A stretch of 64,000 bases of DNA from NCBI GenBank assembly GCA_965220855.1, contig CBDCQY010000001.1:2170001-2234000 (forward strand), read 5' to 3'. Shown piece by piece: positions 1-8,108 of this stretch (position 1 is the stretch's first letter; every line of letters begins with the position of its first letter). Position numbers and translations under genes: made by a program. Source of the stretch: Bin95 sp965220855 (GTDB lineage Bacteria > Pseudomonadota > Alphaproteobacteria > Bin95). The notes below the pieces were generated by a model. It was not told the DNA's origin, did no database searches, and saw only the letters and a program-made list of their open reading frames with translations.

Positions 1-7
1 GCGAGAG

Positions 8-934
8 TTGAGGGCCGGGTTCGACACTCATATCGTCGTGGACTGGTCGGCGCGCTCGAAGGCCAGCCCGGCGCGGCCGAGCGGAGATTCGATCTGGTGG
101 GCGGCGGTGCGGCGGGGGGAGGCGCTCGAACCCTGCTACGCCCGCACGCGTCATGAGGCGGTCGAGCGTCTGGCCGGCTTCATCGCGGGCGAGCTGGGAG
201 CCGGGCGGCGGGTGCTGGCGGGCTTCGACTTCCCGTTCGGCTATCCGGCGGGCGTGGCGGAGCGCATCGCCGGCGAGCCTTCGGCGCGCGCGCTTTGGGA
301 CTGGCTCGCGGACTGCATCGAGGACGCGCCCGACAACGCCAACAACCGCTATGAGGTCGCGAGCCGGATGAATGCCCGCTATCCGGGTCTCGGTCCGTTC
401 TGGGGCCGCCCGGCGGCCTGGCGCTACCCGGACATCCCGGTGCGGGAGAAGGACCGCAGCCGGCGGGAGGCGCATCCGCCGGAGCGGCGCATCGCGGACC
501 GGCTGGCGAAGGGGGCCAAGACGGTCTGGCAACTGGCCTATGCAGGTTCGGTCGGCTCGCAGATGCTGCTCGGCCTGCCGGCGCTCAAGCGGCTGATCGC
601 GCATCCCGGCGTCGGCGAACGGGCGGCGGTCTGGCCGTTCGACACCGGGCTTCGTCCGCCCGAAGCGCCGTTCGTCATCGCCGAAGTCTATCCCTCATTG
701 CTGCGGGAAGAGGTGCGGAAACATCGGCGCGACGACGAGATTCTCGACCGGGCGCAAGTGCGCGTGAACGCCGCCGCTTTTGCCCGCCTCGACCGGCGGG
801 GCGCGCTCGCGCCGCTTTTCCGGGGCGCGCCTGCGCTTTCCGCCGACGAACGCTGGCTGGTGGAGACGGAAGAGGCGTGGATTCTCGGCCTTGGGCATGA
901 GGCGGCGCTCCGCAATGCGGCCCTGGGCGTGTGA
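8..934 (+). CDS. Uncharacterised protein, possibly cut at its 5' end
   Basis: A 308-residue frame opens with TTG at 8 and no stop lies between it and the window edge, so the true start may be outside. I do not recognise the family. Residues 9-14 (VVDWSA) and 70-80 (LAGFDFPFGYP) look like the first strands of an RNase H-like or nucleotide-binding fold with an acidic residue in each strand, as in DUF429-type proteins, but this is only a resemblance. There is no signal peptide or membrane segment. Codon use is G+C-rich like the neighbours. It ends 152 bases before the AlkB-like gene, so the two need not be co-transcribed. Confidence 0.6.
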   Translation: MRAGFDTHIVVDWSARSKASPARPSGDSIWWAAVRRGEALEPCYARTRHEAVERLAGFIAGELGAGRRVLAGFDFPFGYPAGVAERIAGEPSARALWDWLADCIEDAPDNANNRYEVASRMNARYPGLGPFWGRPAAWRYPDIPVREKDRSRREAHPPERRIADRLAKGAKTVWQLAYAGSVGSQMLLGLPALKRLIAHPGVGERAAVWPFDTGLRPPEAPFVIAEVYPSLLREEVRKHRRDDEILDRAQVRVNAAAFARLDRRGALAPLFRGAPALSADERWLVETEEAWILGLGHEAALRNAALGV

Positions 935-1025
935 CAGTTGCGGCCGGCGCGCCCGCCTGCGCCTTGCGCAAGCGGACGGAACCGTTCCCCACCATTATTC
1001 GGACGGGCGCGGGACAAAAAGTCGC

Positions 1026-1056
1026 TTGACGATCCGCATGGCGCTCTTCGTTATCT
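1026..1056 (+). promoter_or_regulatory. Candidate sigma70 promoter of the AlkB-like gene
   Basis: TTGACG at 1026-1031 (5 of 6 matches to the -35 consensus) is followed, 19 bases on, by TTATCT at 1051-1056. The surrounding 935-1086 gap is slightly richer in A/T than the genes. The start codon of the AlkB-like gene is 30 bases further on. The spacing is long and the -10 weak, so this is tentative. Confidence 0.35.
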
Positions 1057-1086
1057 TGCAGCGGCAAACCAAAATGGTGTCAACCC

Positions 1087-2907
1087 ATGCTGTTGTTCAC
1101 ACTTCCGTTTCTGGCAGCCTATTCGGTGTTTCCGCTGACGATGCTCGCGGCGGTAATGGGCGGCTGGTATGTCCTGATACCGTTCTGGTCGATGCTGGCG
1201 GCGCTCGATACCGTCATGGGCGACAATCTCGGCAATCCCGATCCCTGGGCGTCGCGGAACAGCCTCTGGTTCGGCAATCTGCTGACCTGGCTGTGGGGCC
1301 CCACCCAGCTTGTCATGTATGCCGTCGTGGCGCATCAGTTCTTCTATTCCGACCATCTGGAACTCTGGGAAAAGCTGTTCATCGTGTTCGCGGCCGCGCG
1401 CGCCACGGCAATCGGCATCAGCGTCGGGCACGATCTGCTGCACCGGCGTTCGAAATGGGAGAAGCGGCTCGGCGAGGCGGTGCTGGGCTTCGCCGGCCTC
1501 GGCTACTACAAGACCGAGCATATCTATGTGCATCACACGCATGTATGCACGCCGCGCGATCCGGTGACGGCGCGCAAGGGCGAGGGCCTCTACCGCTATC
1601 TGTCGCGCGTCTGGCCGGGGACGATCGCCAATTCCTGGCGCGTCGATCGCGAGCGGCTGCGTCGGCGCGGATTGTCCGCATGGCATCGCAGCAATCCCTG
1701 GTGGCAGACCATCGGCACGGTGTTGCTCATGCTGGCGGCGTTCTGGTGCGCGGCGGCCTTCGCGCCGTTCGGCCATAGCGGCTGGGAAGGCGTGGCGCTC
1801 TATCTCGGCGCCATCGCCATCGCCAATGTCAATTTGCGAGGCGTCGATTATATCGAGCATTACGGCCTGTTGCGCCTCTATTCCGGCAAGGGGAGGTTCG
1901 AACACGCCAGGCCGCATCACGCTTGGAACTCCGCCCGGCGCATGTCCGCCTATATCCTGTTCAACGTGCAGCGCCACGCCGACCATCACTACAAGCCGAT
2001 GCGGCCCTATCCGCTGTTGCAGACCTATGGCGAAGATGTCGCGCCGCAGATGCCGTTCAACTATGTCGTGATGTTCTGGATGGCGATGATTCCGCCTCTC
2101 TGGCGGCGCGTCATGGACCCGCGAGTGGAGGCCTGGCGGCGCAAGTTCTACCCTGAGGTCGAGGACTGGTCGGCCTATGAAAGCCCGCTGTTTTACGAAT
2201 ATCCCGACAAATATCCCGTGATCGCGGAGGTTATGGCGAAGGATGCGCGGCTGGCCGAGTGGATGCATCGCCACCCCGCCGTTCTCGAAGGCAAATACAC
2301 GCCGGAGCAGAGCCATCTTTCGCTGGCGGACCTCGAACTGGACGAGGAATGGGGAGAGATCGCGCAGCGCGGCCTGGTCACGGTCTTCTATCGAAGGGAG
2401 CTGACGCCGACGGAGCTGGAGGAGCAGCTCTCGGCGCTGACGCAAGGCGCGGAGAACATGGACGATACGACGACCGCCGTCCGGCCCTGGCTGGAGGATC
2501 GGTCGTTCCAGCTGGGCCTGCATCTGCTCCGCCGGCATCTCGAACCGGAGAACGCCGCCGAAGCTTTCAATGCGATGATCGAGGTCGCGGTTCTGCATCT
2601 GGCGCAAGCGGCGGACCGGGAGTTCGACGCCGAATTCGACGAGGCTTCGTCGGCGGACGCGCCGGCGCTGCTGGCCGAGGGGGCGTTCGGCCGTCGCGAG
2701 ATGGCGATGGGCGATGCGCTCGAACTCTCGGCGCGGCCGGGCGAACGGGAGGGCGCCCAGCGTTCGGGCGCCGATCTCGAACGGTTCCAGAAAGCCTGGG
2801 CGACCTGCTTCCTGCACGGTCTCGCGCGGATGTTCGACAACGACTTCCCGTGCCGTTTCGCCGGAACGCTGGCGGAGGAGCCGGCCGGGCGCCAGTTGCG
2901 GCCCTGA
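1087..2907 (+). CDS. AlkB-like membrane diiron hydroxylase with a long C-terminal extension
   Basis: Probably hydroxylates an alkyl chain or similar substrate at a membrane diiron centre. The histidine boxes of the AlkB / fatty-acid desaturase-like family are all present: GHDLLHR near residue 114, EHIYVHHTH near 144 followed by the typical TPRDP, DYIEHYGL near 254, and QRHADHHYKP near 295. Hydrophobic segments lie before and between the boxes (about 5-40, 68-82, 97-110, 208-228, 236-250). AlkB-type proteins are usually about 380-420 residues. This one has 606; the last 250 or so are acidic, mostly helical by composition, and unrecognised. No rubredoxin or rubredoxin reductase gene is adjacent, so the electron donor is unknown. 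The substrate cannot be inferred. Confidence 0.8.
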   Translation: MLLFTLPFLAAYSVFPLTMLAAVMGGWYVLIPFWSMLAALDTVMGDNLGNPDPWASRNSLWFGNLLTWLWGPTQLVMYAVVAHQFFYSDHLELWEKLFIVFAAARATAIGISVGHDLLHRRSKWEKRLGEAVLGFAGLGYYKTEHIYVHHTHVCTPRDPVTARKGEGLYRYLSRVWPGTIANSWRVDRERLRRRGLSAWHRSNPWWQTIGTVLLMLAAFWCAAAFAPFGHSGWEGVALYLGAIAIANVNLRGVDYIEHYGLLRLYSGKGRFEHARPHHAWNSARRMSAYILFNVQRHADHHYKPMRPYPLLQTYGEDVAPQMPFNYVVMFWMAMIPPLWRRVMDPRVEAWRRKFYPEVEDWSAYESPLFYEYPDKYPVIAEVMAKDARLAEWMHRHPAVLEGKYTPEQSHLSLADLELDEEWGEIAQRGLVTVFYRRELTPTELEEQLSALTQGAENMDDTTTAVRPWLEDRSFQLGLHLLRRHLEPENAAEAFNAMIEVAVLHLAQAADREFDAEFDEASSADAPALLAEGAFGRREMAMGDALELSARPGEREGAQRSGADLERFQKAWATCFLHGLARMFDNDFPCRFAGTLAEEPAGRQLRP

Positions 2908-2926
2908 CCCGACCCGCGCCGCCCGG

Positions 2927-3925
2927 CTACAGCCAGTCGGGCGCCGGCAGGCCGGCTTCCTTCAGAAAGGCCGGGTTCCAGATCTTGCCCGCATAGCGCT
3001 GGCCGAGATCGCATAGCAGGGTGACGACGGTGTGGCCCGGCCCCAGATCGCGCGCCAGCCGGATGGCGCCGGCGACATTGATACCGCTCGACAGGCCGAC
3101 ACAGAAGCCTTCCTCCTTCAGCAGGTCGAAGACCACCGGCAGCGCCTCCCGGTCCGGAATGCGATAGGGGAAATCGACGCCCAGCCCCTCCAGATTGGCG
3201 GTGACGCGCCCCTGGCCGATGCCCTCGGAGATGGAACTGCCCTCCGCCTTCAGCTCGCCATGGGCATACCACTCATAGAGCGCCGCGCCCTCGGGGTCGG
3301 CCAGCCCGATCTTGATGTCCGGGTTGCGCTCCAGCAGGCCCATGGCGGCGCCCGCCAGCGTGCCGCCGGTGCCGACCGCCGCGACGAAGCCATCGACCTT
3401 GCCGCCGGTCTGCGACCAGATTTCGGGCGCGGTGGTCTCGATATGCGCCTGGCGGTTGGCCACATTGTCGAACTGGTTGGCCCAGATCGCGCCCTGCGGA
3501 TGCGAGGCGGCCAGCTCCTCCGCCAGGCGGCCCGAGACATGCACATAATTGCCGGGGTCGCGATAGGGCACGGCCGGCACCTCGCGCAGGTCGGCGCCGC
3601 AGAGCCGCAGCATCTGCTTCTTCTCTTCCGCCTGCGTTTCGGGAATGACGATGACCGTGCGGTAGCCGCGCGCATTGCCCACCAGCGCCAGCCCGATGCC
3701 GGTATTGCCGGCCGTGCCCTCGACGATGACGCCGCCCGGCTCCAGCAGGCCCCGCGCCTCGGCGTCGCGCACGATGCCGAGCGCCGCCCGGTCCTTCACC
3801 GAGCCGCCGGGATTCAGGAATTCGAGCTTGGCGAGCACATCGCAGCCGGTGATCTCGGAGGCCTTTTTCAGCCGCACCAGCGGCGTGTTGCCGATCGTGT
3901 CGATAAAGCCGTCGCGAATGCCCAT
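2927..3925 (-). CDS. cysK: Cysteine synthase A (O-acetylserine sulfhydrylase)
   Basis: A PLP enzyme that makes L-cysteine from O-acetylserine and sulfide. The PLP lysine is Lys44 in NPGGSVKDRA, and the phosphate/substrate loop reads EGTAGNTG; the family more often has TSGNTG, but Ala is common in one subgroup. Other hallmarks are VIVIPETQAEEKK and the glycine loop GTGGTLAGA. I chose ATG at 3925 because GGGGGAG lies just upstream, giving 332 residues, normal for the family; the frame stays open further upstream but without family sequence. It is divergent from cysE, which makes its substrate, and the two products normally form the cysteine synthase complex. Confidence 0.93.
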   Translation of the reverse strand: MGIRDGFIDTIGNTPLVRLKKASEITGCDVLAKLEFLNPGGSVKDRAALGIVRDAEARGLLEPGGVIVEGTAGNTGIGLALVGNARGYRTVIVIPETQAEEKKQMLRLCGADLREVPAVPYRDPGNYVHVSGRLAEELAASHPQGAIWANQFDNVANRQAHIETTAPEIWSQTGGKVDGFVAAVGTGGTLAGAAMGLLERNPDIKIGLADPEGAALYEWYAHGELKAEGSSISEGIGQGRVTANLEGLGVDFPYRIPDREALPVVFDLLKEEGFCVGLSSGINVAGAIRLARDLGPGHTVVTLLCDLGQRYAGKIWNPAFLKEAGLPAPDWL

Positions 3926-3965
3926 GGCTCCCCCGCTCTTGCGGCGCCCGCCGGCGCTCCCCATC

Positions 3966-3992
3966 TTGTCCGGTATGAATTGCTGATATAGT
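3966..3992 (+). promoter_or_regulatory. Candidate promoter in the cysK-cysE divergent gap
   Basis: In the 102-base gap, TTGTCC (3966-3971) and TATAGT (3987-3992), 15 bases apart, could drive cysE. On the other strand a TATATC hexamer overlaps the same A/T patch and could serve cysK. I saw no clear operator or riboswitch. Confidence 0.35.
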
Positions 3993-4027
3993 CGGGCGTT
4001 CGGCGGCAGGGAAGGACGTTCAGCGCG

Positions 4028-4726
4028 ATGGGCCTCCTCGGGGAAATCGACAGCTATATGGATCGCGACCCGGCGCTGCGGTCGCGCCTGGAGGTGGTGC
4101 TTGCCTATCCGGGTTTCCACGCCCTGGTCTTCCACCGCATCGCCAGCTGGTTCTGGCGCAAGCGCTTCTTCCTGGTCGGGCGCTGCGTCAGCCATCTCGG
4201 CCGGGGGCTGACCGGCATCGAGATCCATCCGGGCGCGCTCATCGGCAAGCGGCTGTTCATCGACCATGGCATGGGCGTGGTGATCGGCGAGACAGCCGAG
4301 ATCGGGGACGATGTGACGCTCTATCAGGGGGTCACGCTCGGCACGACCTCGACCGCCAAGGGCAAGCGCCATCCGACGCTGCGCGATGGCGTCATCGTCG
4401 GCTCCGGCGCGCAGATTCTGGGCCCCTTCGAGGTCGGCGAGGGCGCGCGCATCGGCGCCAATGCGGTGGTGCTGCGCGAGGTGCCGCCGGGCGTGACCAT
4501 GACCGGCATCCCGGCCAAGGTGGCGCAGCCGCGCGGCCGCCGGGAGGAGGCCGAGAACTTCGTCGCCTATGGCACGCCCGAAGGCGTGAGCGACCCGGAC
4601 AGCCGCTCGATCCACGCGCTCGCCCGGACCGTCGAGCGGCTGGAGGCGCGGGTGGCCGAACTGGAGCAGGAGCGCGACCGGCCGGACGACGAGCAGCGCC
4701 CGCCGCGCATCGGCGCCGCCGGATAG
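4028..4726 (+). CDS. cysE: Serine O-acetyltransferase
   Basis: Acetylates L-serine with acetyl-CoA, the committed step of cysteine synthesis. The sequence is a left-handed beta-helix of hexapeptide repeats from about residue 60 to 165, with the CysE signatures GIEIHPGA, FIDHGMGVVIGETAEIGDD, YQGVTLGTT and GKRHPTLRDGV. His residues at the HPGA and DHGMG segments are those expected at the active site. The C-terminal tail (about 190-232) is a charged helix (VERLEARVAELEQERD) rather than the bare tail ending in Ile that docks into CysK in enterobacteria, so complex formation here may differ. It is divergent from cysK. Confidence 0.93.
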   Translation: MGLLGEIDSYMDRDPALRSRLEVVLAYPGFHALVFHRIASWFWRKRFFLVGRCVSHLGRGLTGIEIHPGALIGKRLFIDHGMGVVIGETAEIGDDVTLYQGVTLGTTSTAKGKRHPTLRDGVIVGSGAQILGPFEVGEGARIGANAVVLREVPPGVTMTGIPAKVAQPRGRREEAENFVAYGTPEGVSDPDSRSIHALARTVERLEARVAELEQERDRPDDEQRPPRIGAAG

Positions 4727-4763
4727 CGCCGCACAACATCAAGCAGGAGAGGGAGCGAGCGCC

Positions 4764-5315
4764 ATGGCGCGTCTGCCCATGCCGGCCGAGGAAGAGCTGA
4801 CCGAGCGCCAGCGCGCGGTGCTGGAGGCGATCGTCTCCGGTCCGCGCGGCGGGGCGCGGGGGCCGTTCGCGGCCCTGCTGCGCAGCCCGGAGCTTTGCGA
4901 GCGCGCCCAGCTTCTGGGCGCCTTCTGCCGCTTCGGCACGAGCCTCGGCCCCCGCCTCACCGAGCTCGCCATCCTGGTGACGGCGCGGGAATGGACGGCG
5001 CAATATGAGTGGTTCGCCCACGCCAGGCTGGCCCGCGAGGCCGGGCTGGACGAGGCCATCATCGACGCGATTCGCGAGCGCCGCCGCCCGGACGCCATGG
5101 CGGCGGACGAGGCCGCGGTCCACGACCTCGCCACCGAACTCTACGCCACCAGGAGGGTCGGCGACGCGACTTACGAGCGGGCGAAGGCGGCGCTCGGGGA
5201 GGCCGGCATCGTCGAGATGCTGGGCGTCATGGGCTATTACGGCCTGGTCTCGATGGTGCTGAACGTCTCCGGCGTCGAACTCCCGGAGGGCGAGCCGGAG
5301 CCGCTCAGCTTGTAG
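4764..5315 (+). CDS. Carboxymuconolactone decarboxylase-family protein
   Basis: The 183-residue protein has the all-helical CMD/AhpD layout: an N-terminal helix region (TERQRAVLEAIVSGP), then GPFAALLRSPELCERAQLLGAF, then LTELAILVTAREWTAQYEWFAHARLAREAGL. The His after the tryptophan/phenylalanine pair is retained, but the CxxC pair of peroxidase-active AhpD proteins is absent, so alkylhydroperoxidase activity is unlikely. The substrate is unknown. It starts 37 bases after cysE, behind a purine-rich AGGAGAGGGAG ribosome site, and may be co-transcribed with it. Confidence 0.8.
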   Translation: MARLPMPAEEELTERQRAVLEAIVSGPRGGARGPFAALLRSPELCERAQLLGAFCRFGTSLGPRLTELAILVTAREWTAQYEWFAHARLAREAGLDEAIIDAIRERRRPDAMAADEAAVHDLATELYATRRVGDATYERAKAALGEAGIVEMLGVMGYYGLVSMVLNVSGVELPEGEPEPLSL

Positions 5316-5321
5316 AAGGCG

Positions 5322-5852
5322 TCAGCCGCCCCGCCCATGCCGCCCGTGCCGGTGGCGCTTCATCAGCCCATCCAGGGCCTCGCGCTGCTGCTCGTTCAGC
5401 GTCGCATACCAGCCGTCGAAGGCCGGCCGGACCTCGCCCAGCACCTCCGCTCCCGCGGTCATCATGGTCTCCATCAGCGCGAGGCGCGCCGGCAGCGAGC
5501 GCTCCTTGCGCAGCTCCTTCGTCTCCGCGCAGGCGTCGTCCAGCTTGCCGTTGCCGGCGCGCACCGCCGCCGTCAGCCCGTCCCAGGCCGTGCGCTGCTC
5601 GGGCGTGAACGCCATGAAGCTCTCCGCGAAGGCGATGGCCGACTCGACGCGCTCGCCCCGCATATCGGAGCAGATCATGCGCATCGTGCCGCCCCTGCCG
5701 CGCTTGCCATGGCGGTAATCGGCGAGCATTGCGACCGCGCCCTTGCCGGTCGCCACGCCGTCGCGCATATCGGCGGACAGGGCAGCGGCGCCGACCGCGC
5801 CGAGGGTCGCCAGGCCGATGCCGCTGGCGATCAGGATGGTCTTGAGTTTCAT
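5322..5852 (-). CDS. Spy/CpxP-like periplasmic LTXXQ-motif protein
   Basis: Probably a periplasmic stress chaperone or sensor partner. The 176-residue product starts with a signal peptide (MKLKTILIASGIGLATLGA, cleavage near the following GAAALSA). It carries two LTxxQ-type repeats, FTPEQRTAWDGL and LNEQQREALDGL, and ends in a His/Arg-rich tail that could bind metal. I chose ATG 5852, behind AGAGGAG, over an upstream frame start lacking a signal peptide. It lies divergently beside an OmpR-family regulator/sensor pair with a direct-repeat operator between them, the arrangement expected of a periplasmic target of that system. Confidence 0.78.
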   Translation of the reverse strand: MKLKTILIASGIGLATLGAVGAAALSADMRDGVATGKGAVAMLADYRHGKRGRGGTMRMICSDMRGERVESAIAFAESFMAFTPEQRTAWDGLTAAVRAGNGKLDDACAETKELRKERSLPARLALMETMMTAGAEVLGEVRPAFDGWYATLNEQQREALDGLMKRHRHGRHGRGG

Positions 5853-5951
5853 CGTTGCAGGTCTCCTCTTCCGAACCCGGCGCTGCTCGCCGGACACCCT
5901 CTCTTATGGGGAGCGGATGTCACGCCTTCATGTCGCCGCCGCCGGCTTTCG

Positions 5952-5995
5952 GTAACACGCTGTTGCAGGGCGGCGCTCGGTTACACTCCGTTGCA
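5952..5995. promoter_or_regulatory. Paired direct-repeat operator, probably for the adjacent OmpR-type regulator
   Basis: Two 16-base copies, GTAACACGCTGTTGCA (5952-5967) and GTTACACTCCGTTGCA (5980-5995), match at 13 of 16 positions and start 28 bases apart. Inside each copy, TaACA/TTACA and TTGCA half-sites are 10 bases apart, one helical turn. Tandem half-sites of this kind are typical of OmpR/PhoB-family binding. The repeats sit between the Spy-like gene and the response regulator, so they could control both. Confidence 0.55.
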
Positions 5996-6040
5996 AAAAT
6001 CTCGGCGGCGGCAACCCGCCCCGCCATAGACTGCGGCGCC

Positions 6041-6760
6041 ATGAACGACGGACCGCATATCCTGGTGGTCGATGACGACCGCGAAATTCGCGACCTGCTG
6101 GGGCGCTTCCTGCGCCGCCACGGCTTTCGGGTGCGCGTGGCGGCCGACGGGCGGGAGATGTTTGCGGCGCTGGAGGTCGGGCGCTTCGACCTGATGGTGC
6201 TCGACCTGATGCTGCCGGGCGAGAGCGGATTGAGCCTCTGCGCGCGGGTGCGCGCCGGCTCCGACCTGCCGATCGTCATGCTGACGGCGATCGGCGAGGA
6301 GACCGACCGCATCGTCGGGCTGGAGATGGGCGCGGACGATTATCTCGCCAAGCCGTTCAATCCGCGCGAATTGCTGGCCCGCATCCGCGCCGTGCTGCGC
6401 CGGGCGCCGGAAACGCGGCGCGGCCCGGAGACCGGTCCCGCCCGCCGGCTGGCCTTCCGGGGCTGGCTGCTGGACCCCGGCCAGCGCAGCCTCCACGACC
6501 CGGACGGCGCGCTGGTCGATCTGACCGCCGGCGAGTTCGCCCTGCTGCTGGCGCTGGTGGAGCATCCCGGCCGGGTGCTGAGCCGCGACCAGCTGCTGGA
6601 TCTCACGCGCGGGCGCGAGGCCGGGCCGTTCGACCGCAGCGTCGATGTGCAGATCAGCCGGCTGCGCCGCAAGATCGAGGCCGACTCCCGGCGCCCGGAA
6701 CTCATCAAGACCGTGCGCAGCGGCGGCTATGTGTTCGCCGGCGAGGTGCGGGAGGGCTGA
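6041..6760 (+). CDS. OmpR-family two-component response regulator
   Basis: A 239-residue regulator with an N-terminal receiver domain (residues 5-120; acidic pocket DDD 11-13, phospho-acceptor Asp55 in VLDLMLPG, conserved Lys in LAKPFNP) and a C-terminal winged-helix DNA-binding domain (about 140-237; LTAGEFALLLALVEHPGRVLSRDQLL, then DVQISRLRRKIE and IKTVRSGGYVF). ATG 6041 gives the usual family length. Its stop overlaps the kinase start (TGATG), so the two are translationally coupled. The signal is unknown, but the neighbouring Spy-like protein and the G+C-poor operator suggest an envelope or metal stress response. Confidence 0.9.
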   Translation: MNDGPHILVVDDDREIRDLLGRFLRRHGFRVRVAADGREMFAALEVGRFDLMVLDLMLPGESGLSLCARVRAGSDLPIVMLTAIGEETDRIVGLEMGADDYLAKPFNPRELLARIRAVLRRAPETRRGPETGPARRLAFRGWLLDPGQRSLHDPDGALVDLTAGEFALLLALVEHPGRVLSRDQLLDLTRGREAGPFDRSVDVQISRLRRKIEADSRRPELIKTVRSGGYVFAGEVREG

Positions 6761-8106
6761 TGCTCCGCCGGCTGTCGCGGCTCTGGCCCGAGGGCTTCGC
6801 CGGGCGTCTCGCCCTGCTGCTGCTGGCGGGGCTGGGCGCGTTCGGCGTGGTGGCCGGCCTGCTCTATCTGGACGAGCGCCGCGACCGGGCGGCGGAGCAT
6901 TTCGCCCGCACGCTCACGACGCGCCTGGTCGCCATGGTGGAGCTGCTGGAGCGGGTGGAGCCGGGCGAGCGCCCGCTGCTGCTGCGCGCGCTCTCCGGGC
7001 GCAGCTTGCGGGTCCGGCTGCATAAGGGCGACCTGGCGCGGCAGCGGGGCTGGCGGCCGCGCGGCGCTTTTCATGAGGAGGCCGCGCGCCATCTCGCCCG
7101 GCTCTCGCCCCGGCCGGTGCTGGTGCGCGCCGGCGGCGCGGGGCCGGACGGCCTCTCCCGACGCAACCGGCCGCTGATCCTGGTGGCGGTCCGGTTGCAG
7201 ACGGCGGAGCCTCTCTGGGCCGAGTTCGGCGTGCGGCCGCCGCGCTGGCCCTGGCGCGCCGGGGCGCTGGTCTGGCTCGGGCTGACGGCGCTGCTGGTCG
7301 TGCTGGCGCTGGTCTGGGGGGCGCATCGCATGACGCGGCCGCTCCGCCGCTTCGCCGAGGCGGCCGACCGGCTCGGCCTCGACAACGCCCCGCCGCCGGT
7401 GCCGGAGCGCGGCCCGCGCGAGCTGCGCCGCGCCGCCAGCGCCTTCAATCGCATGACGGCGCGCATCCGTCGGCTGATCGACGACCGCACGCTGATGCTG
7501 GCGGCGGTGACGCACGATCTGCGCACCATGCTGACGCGGCTGCGCCTGCGCGCGGAGTTCATCGAGGATCCCGAACAGCAGGGCAAGGCGGCGGCCGATC
7601 TGGACGAGATGCAGGCGATGCTGGCGGCCACGCTCGCCTTCGCGCGCGACGAGGCCGCCGACGAGGGCCCGCAGCGGCTGGACCTGGCGGCGCTGTTGCA
7701 GAGCCTCGCCGCCGACCTCGCCGACGCGGGGCGGGCGGTTTCCTATGAGGGGCCGGACCGTCTGGCGCTGCTCGGCCGGCCGCTGGCGCTCCGCCGGGTG
7801 TTCGAGAATCTGGTCGATAACGCGCTTGGCTATGGCGGCGAGGCGCGGCTGACGCTCGGGCGGGCCGAGGGGCGGGCGGAGGTCTGCATCGACGATCGCG
7901 GCCCCGGCATCCCGCCGGCGCTCCGCGAGCGCGTCTTCGACCCCTTCTTCCGCGTCGAGCCTTCCCGCAACCGCGAGACCGGCGGGGCCGGGCTCGGGCT
8001 CGCCGTGGTGCGCGCCATCCTGCAGCGCCATGGCGGCGCCATCCATCTGGAAGACCGCTCCGGCGGCGGCCTGCGCGCGCGGGTCCTGCTGCCGCTGGAG
8101 GCCTGA
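6760..8106 (+). CDS. Membrane sensor histidine kinase
   Basis: Partner of the upstream regulator. It has 448 residues: transmembrane helix 1 at about 16-37, a periplasmic segment of about 130 residues, transmembrane helix 2 at about 166-187, HAMP to about 240, dimerisation/phospho-acceptor domain with His252 in AVTHDLRTMLTRLR, then a HATPase_c domain with an N box (ENLVDNALGYG), G1 (DDRGPGIP), F box (DPFFR) and G2 (GGAGLGLAV). The periplasmic domain is short and basic and matches no sensor I recognise. It is convergent with pyrF with only two bases between the stops. Confidence 0.9.
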   Translation: MLRRLSRLWPEGFAGRLALLLLAGLGAFGVVAGLLYLDERRDRAAEHFARTLTTRLVAMVELLERVEPGERPLLLRALSGRSLRVRLHKGDLARQRGWRPRGAFHEEAARHLARLSPRPVLVRAGGAGPDGLSRRNRPLILVAVRLQTAEPLWAEFGVRPPRWPWRAGALVWLGLTALLVVLALVWGAHRMTRPLRRFAEAADRLGLDNAPPPVPERGPRELRRAASAFNRMTARIRRLIDDRTLMLAAVTHDLRTMLTRLRLRAEFIEDPEQQGKAAADLDEMQAMLAATLAFARDEAADEGPQRLDLAALLQSLAADLADAGRAVSYEGPDRLALLGRPLALRRVFENLVDNALGYGGEARLTLGRAEGRAEVCIDDRGPGIPPALRERVFDPFFRVEPSRNRETGGAGLGLAVVRAILQRHGGAIHLEDRSGGGLRARVLLPLEA

Positions 8107-8108
8107 AC

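Noticed and set aside
1051..2817. Long minus-strand open frame of 588 residues opposite the AlkB-like gene
   Set aside because: It mirrors the codon structure of the plus-strand gene, is low-complexity (His/Arg/Gln-rich) and has no family motif; high G+C makes such antisense frames common.
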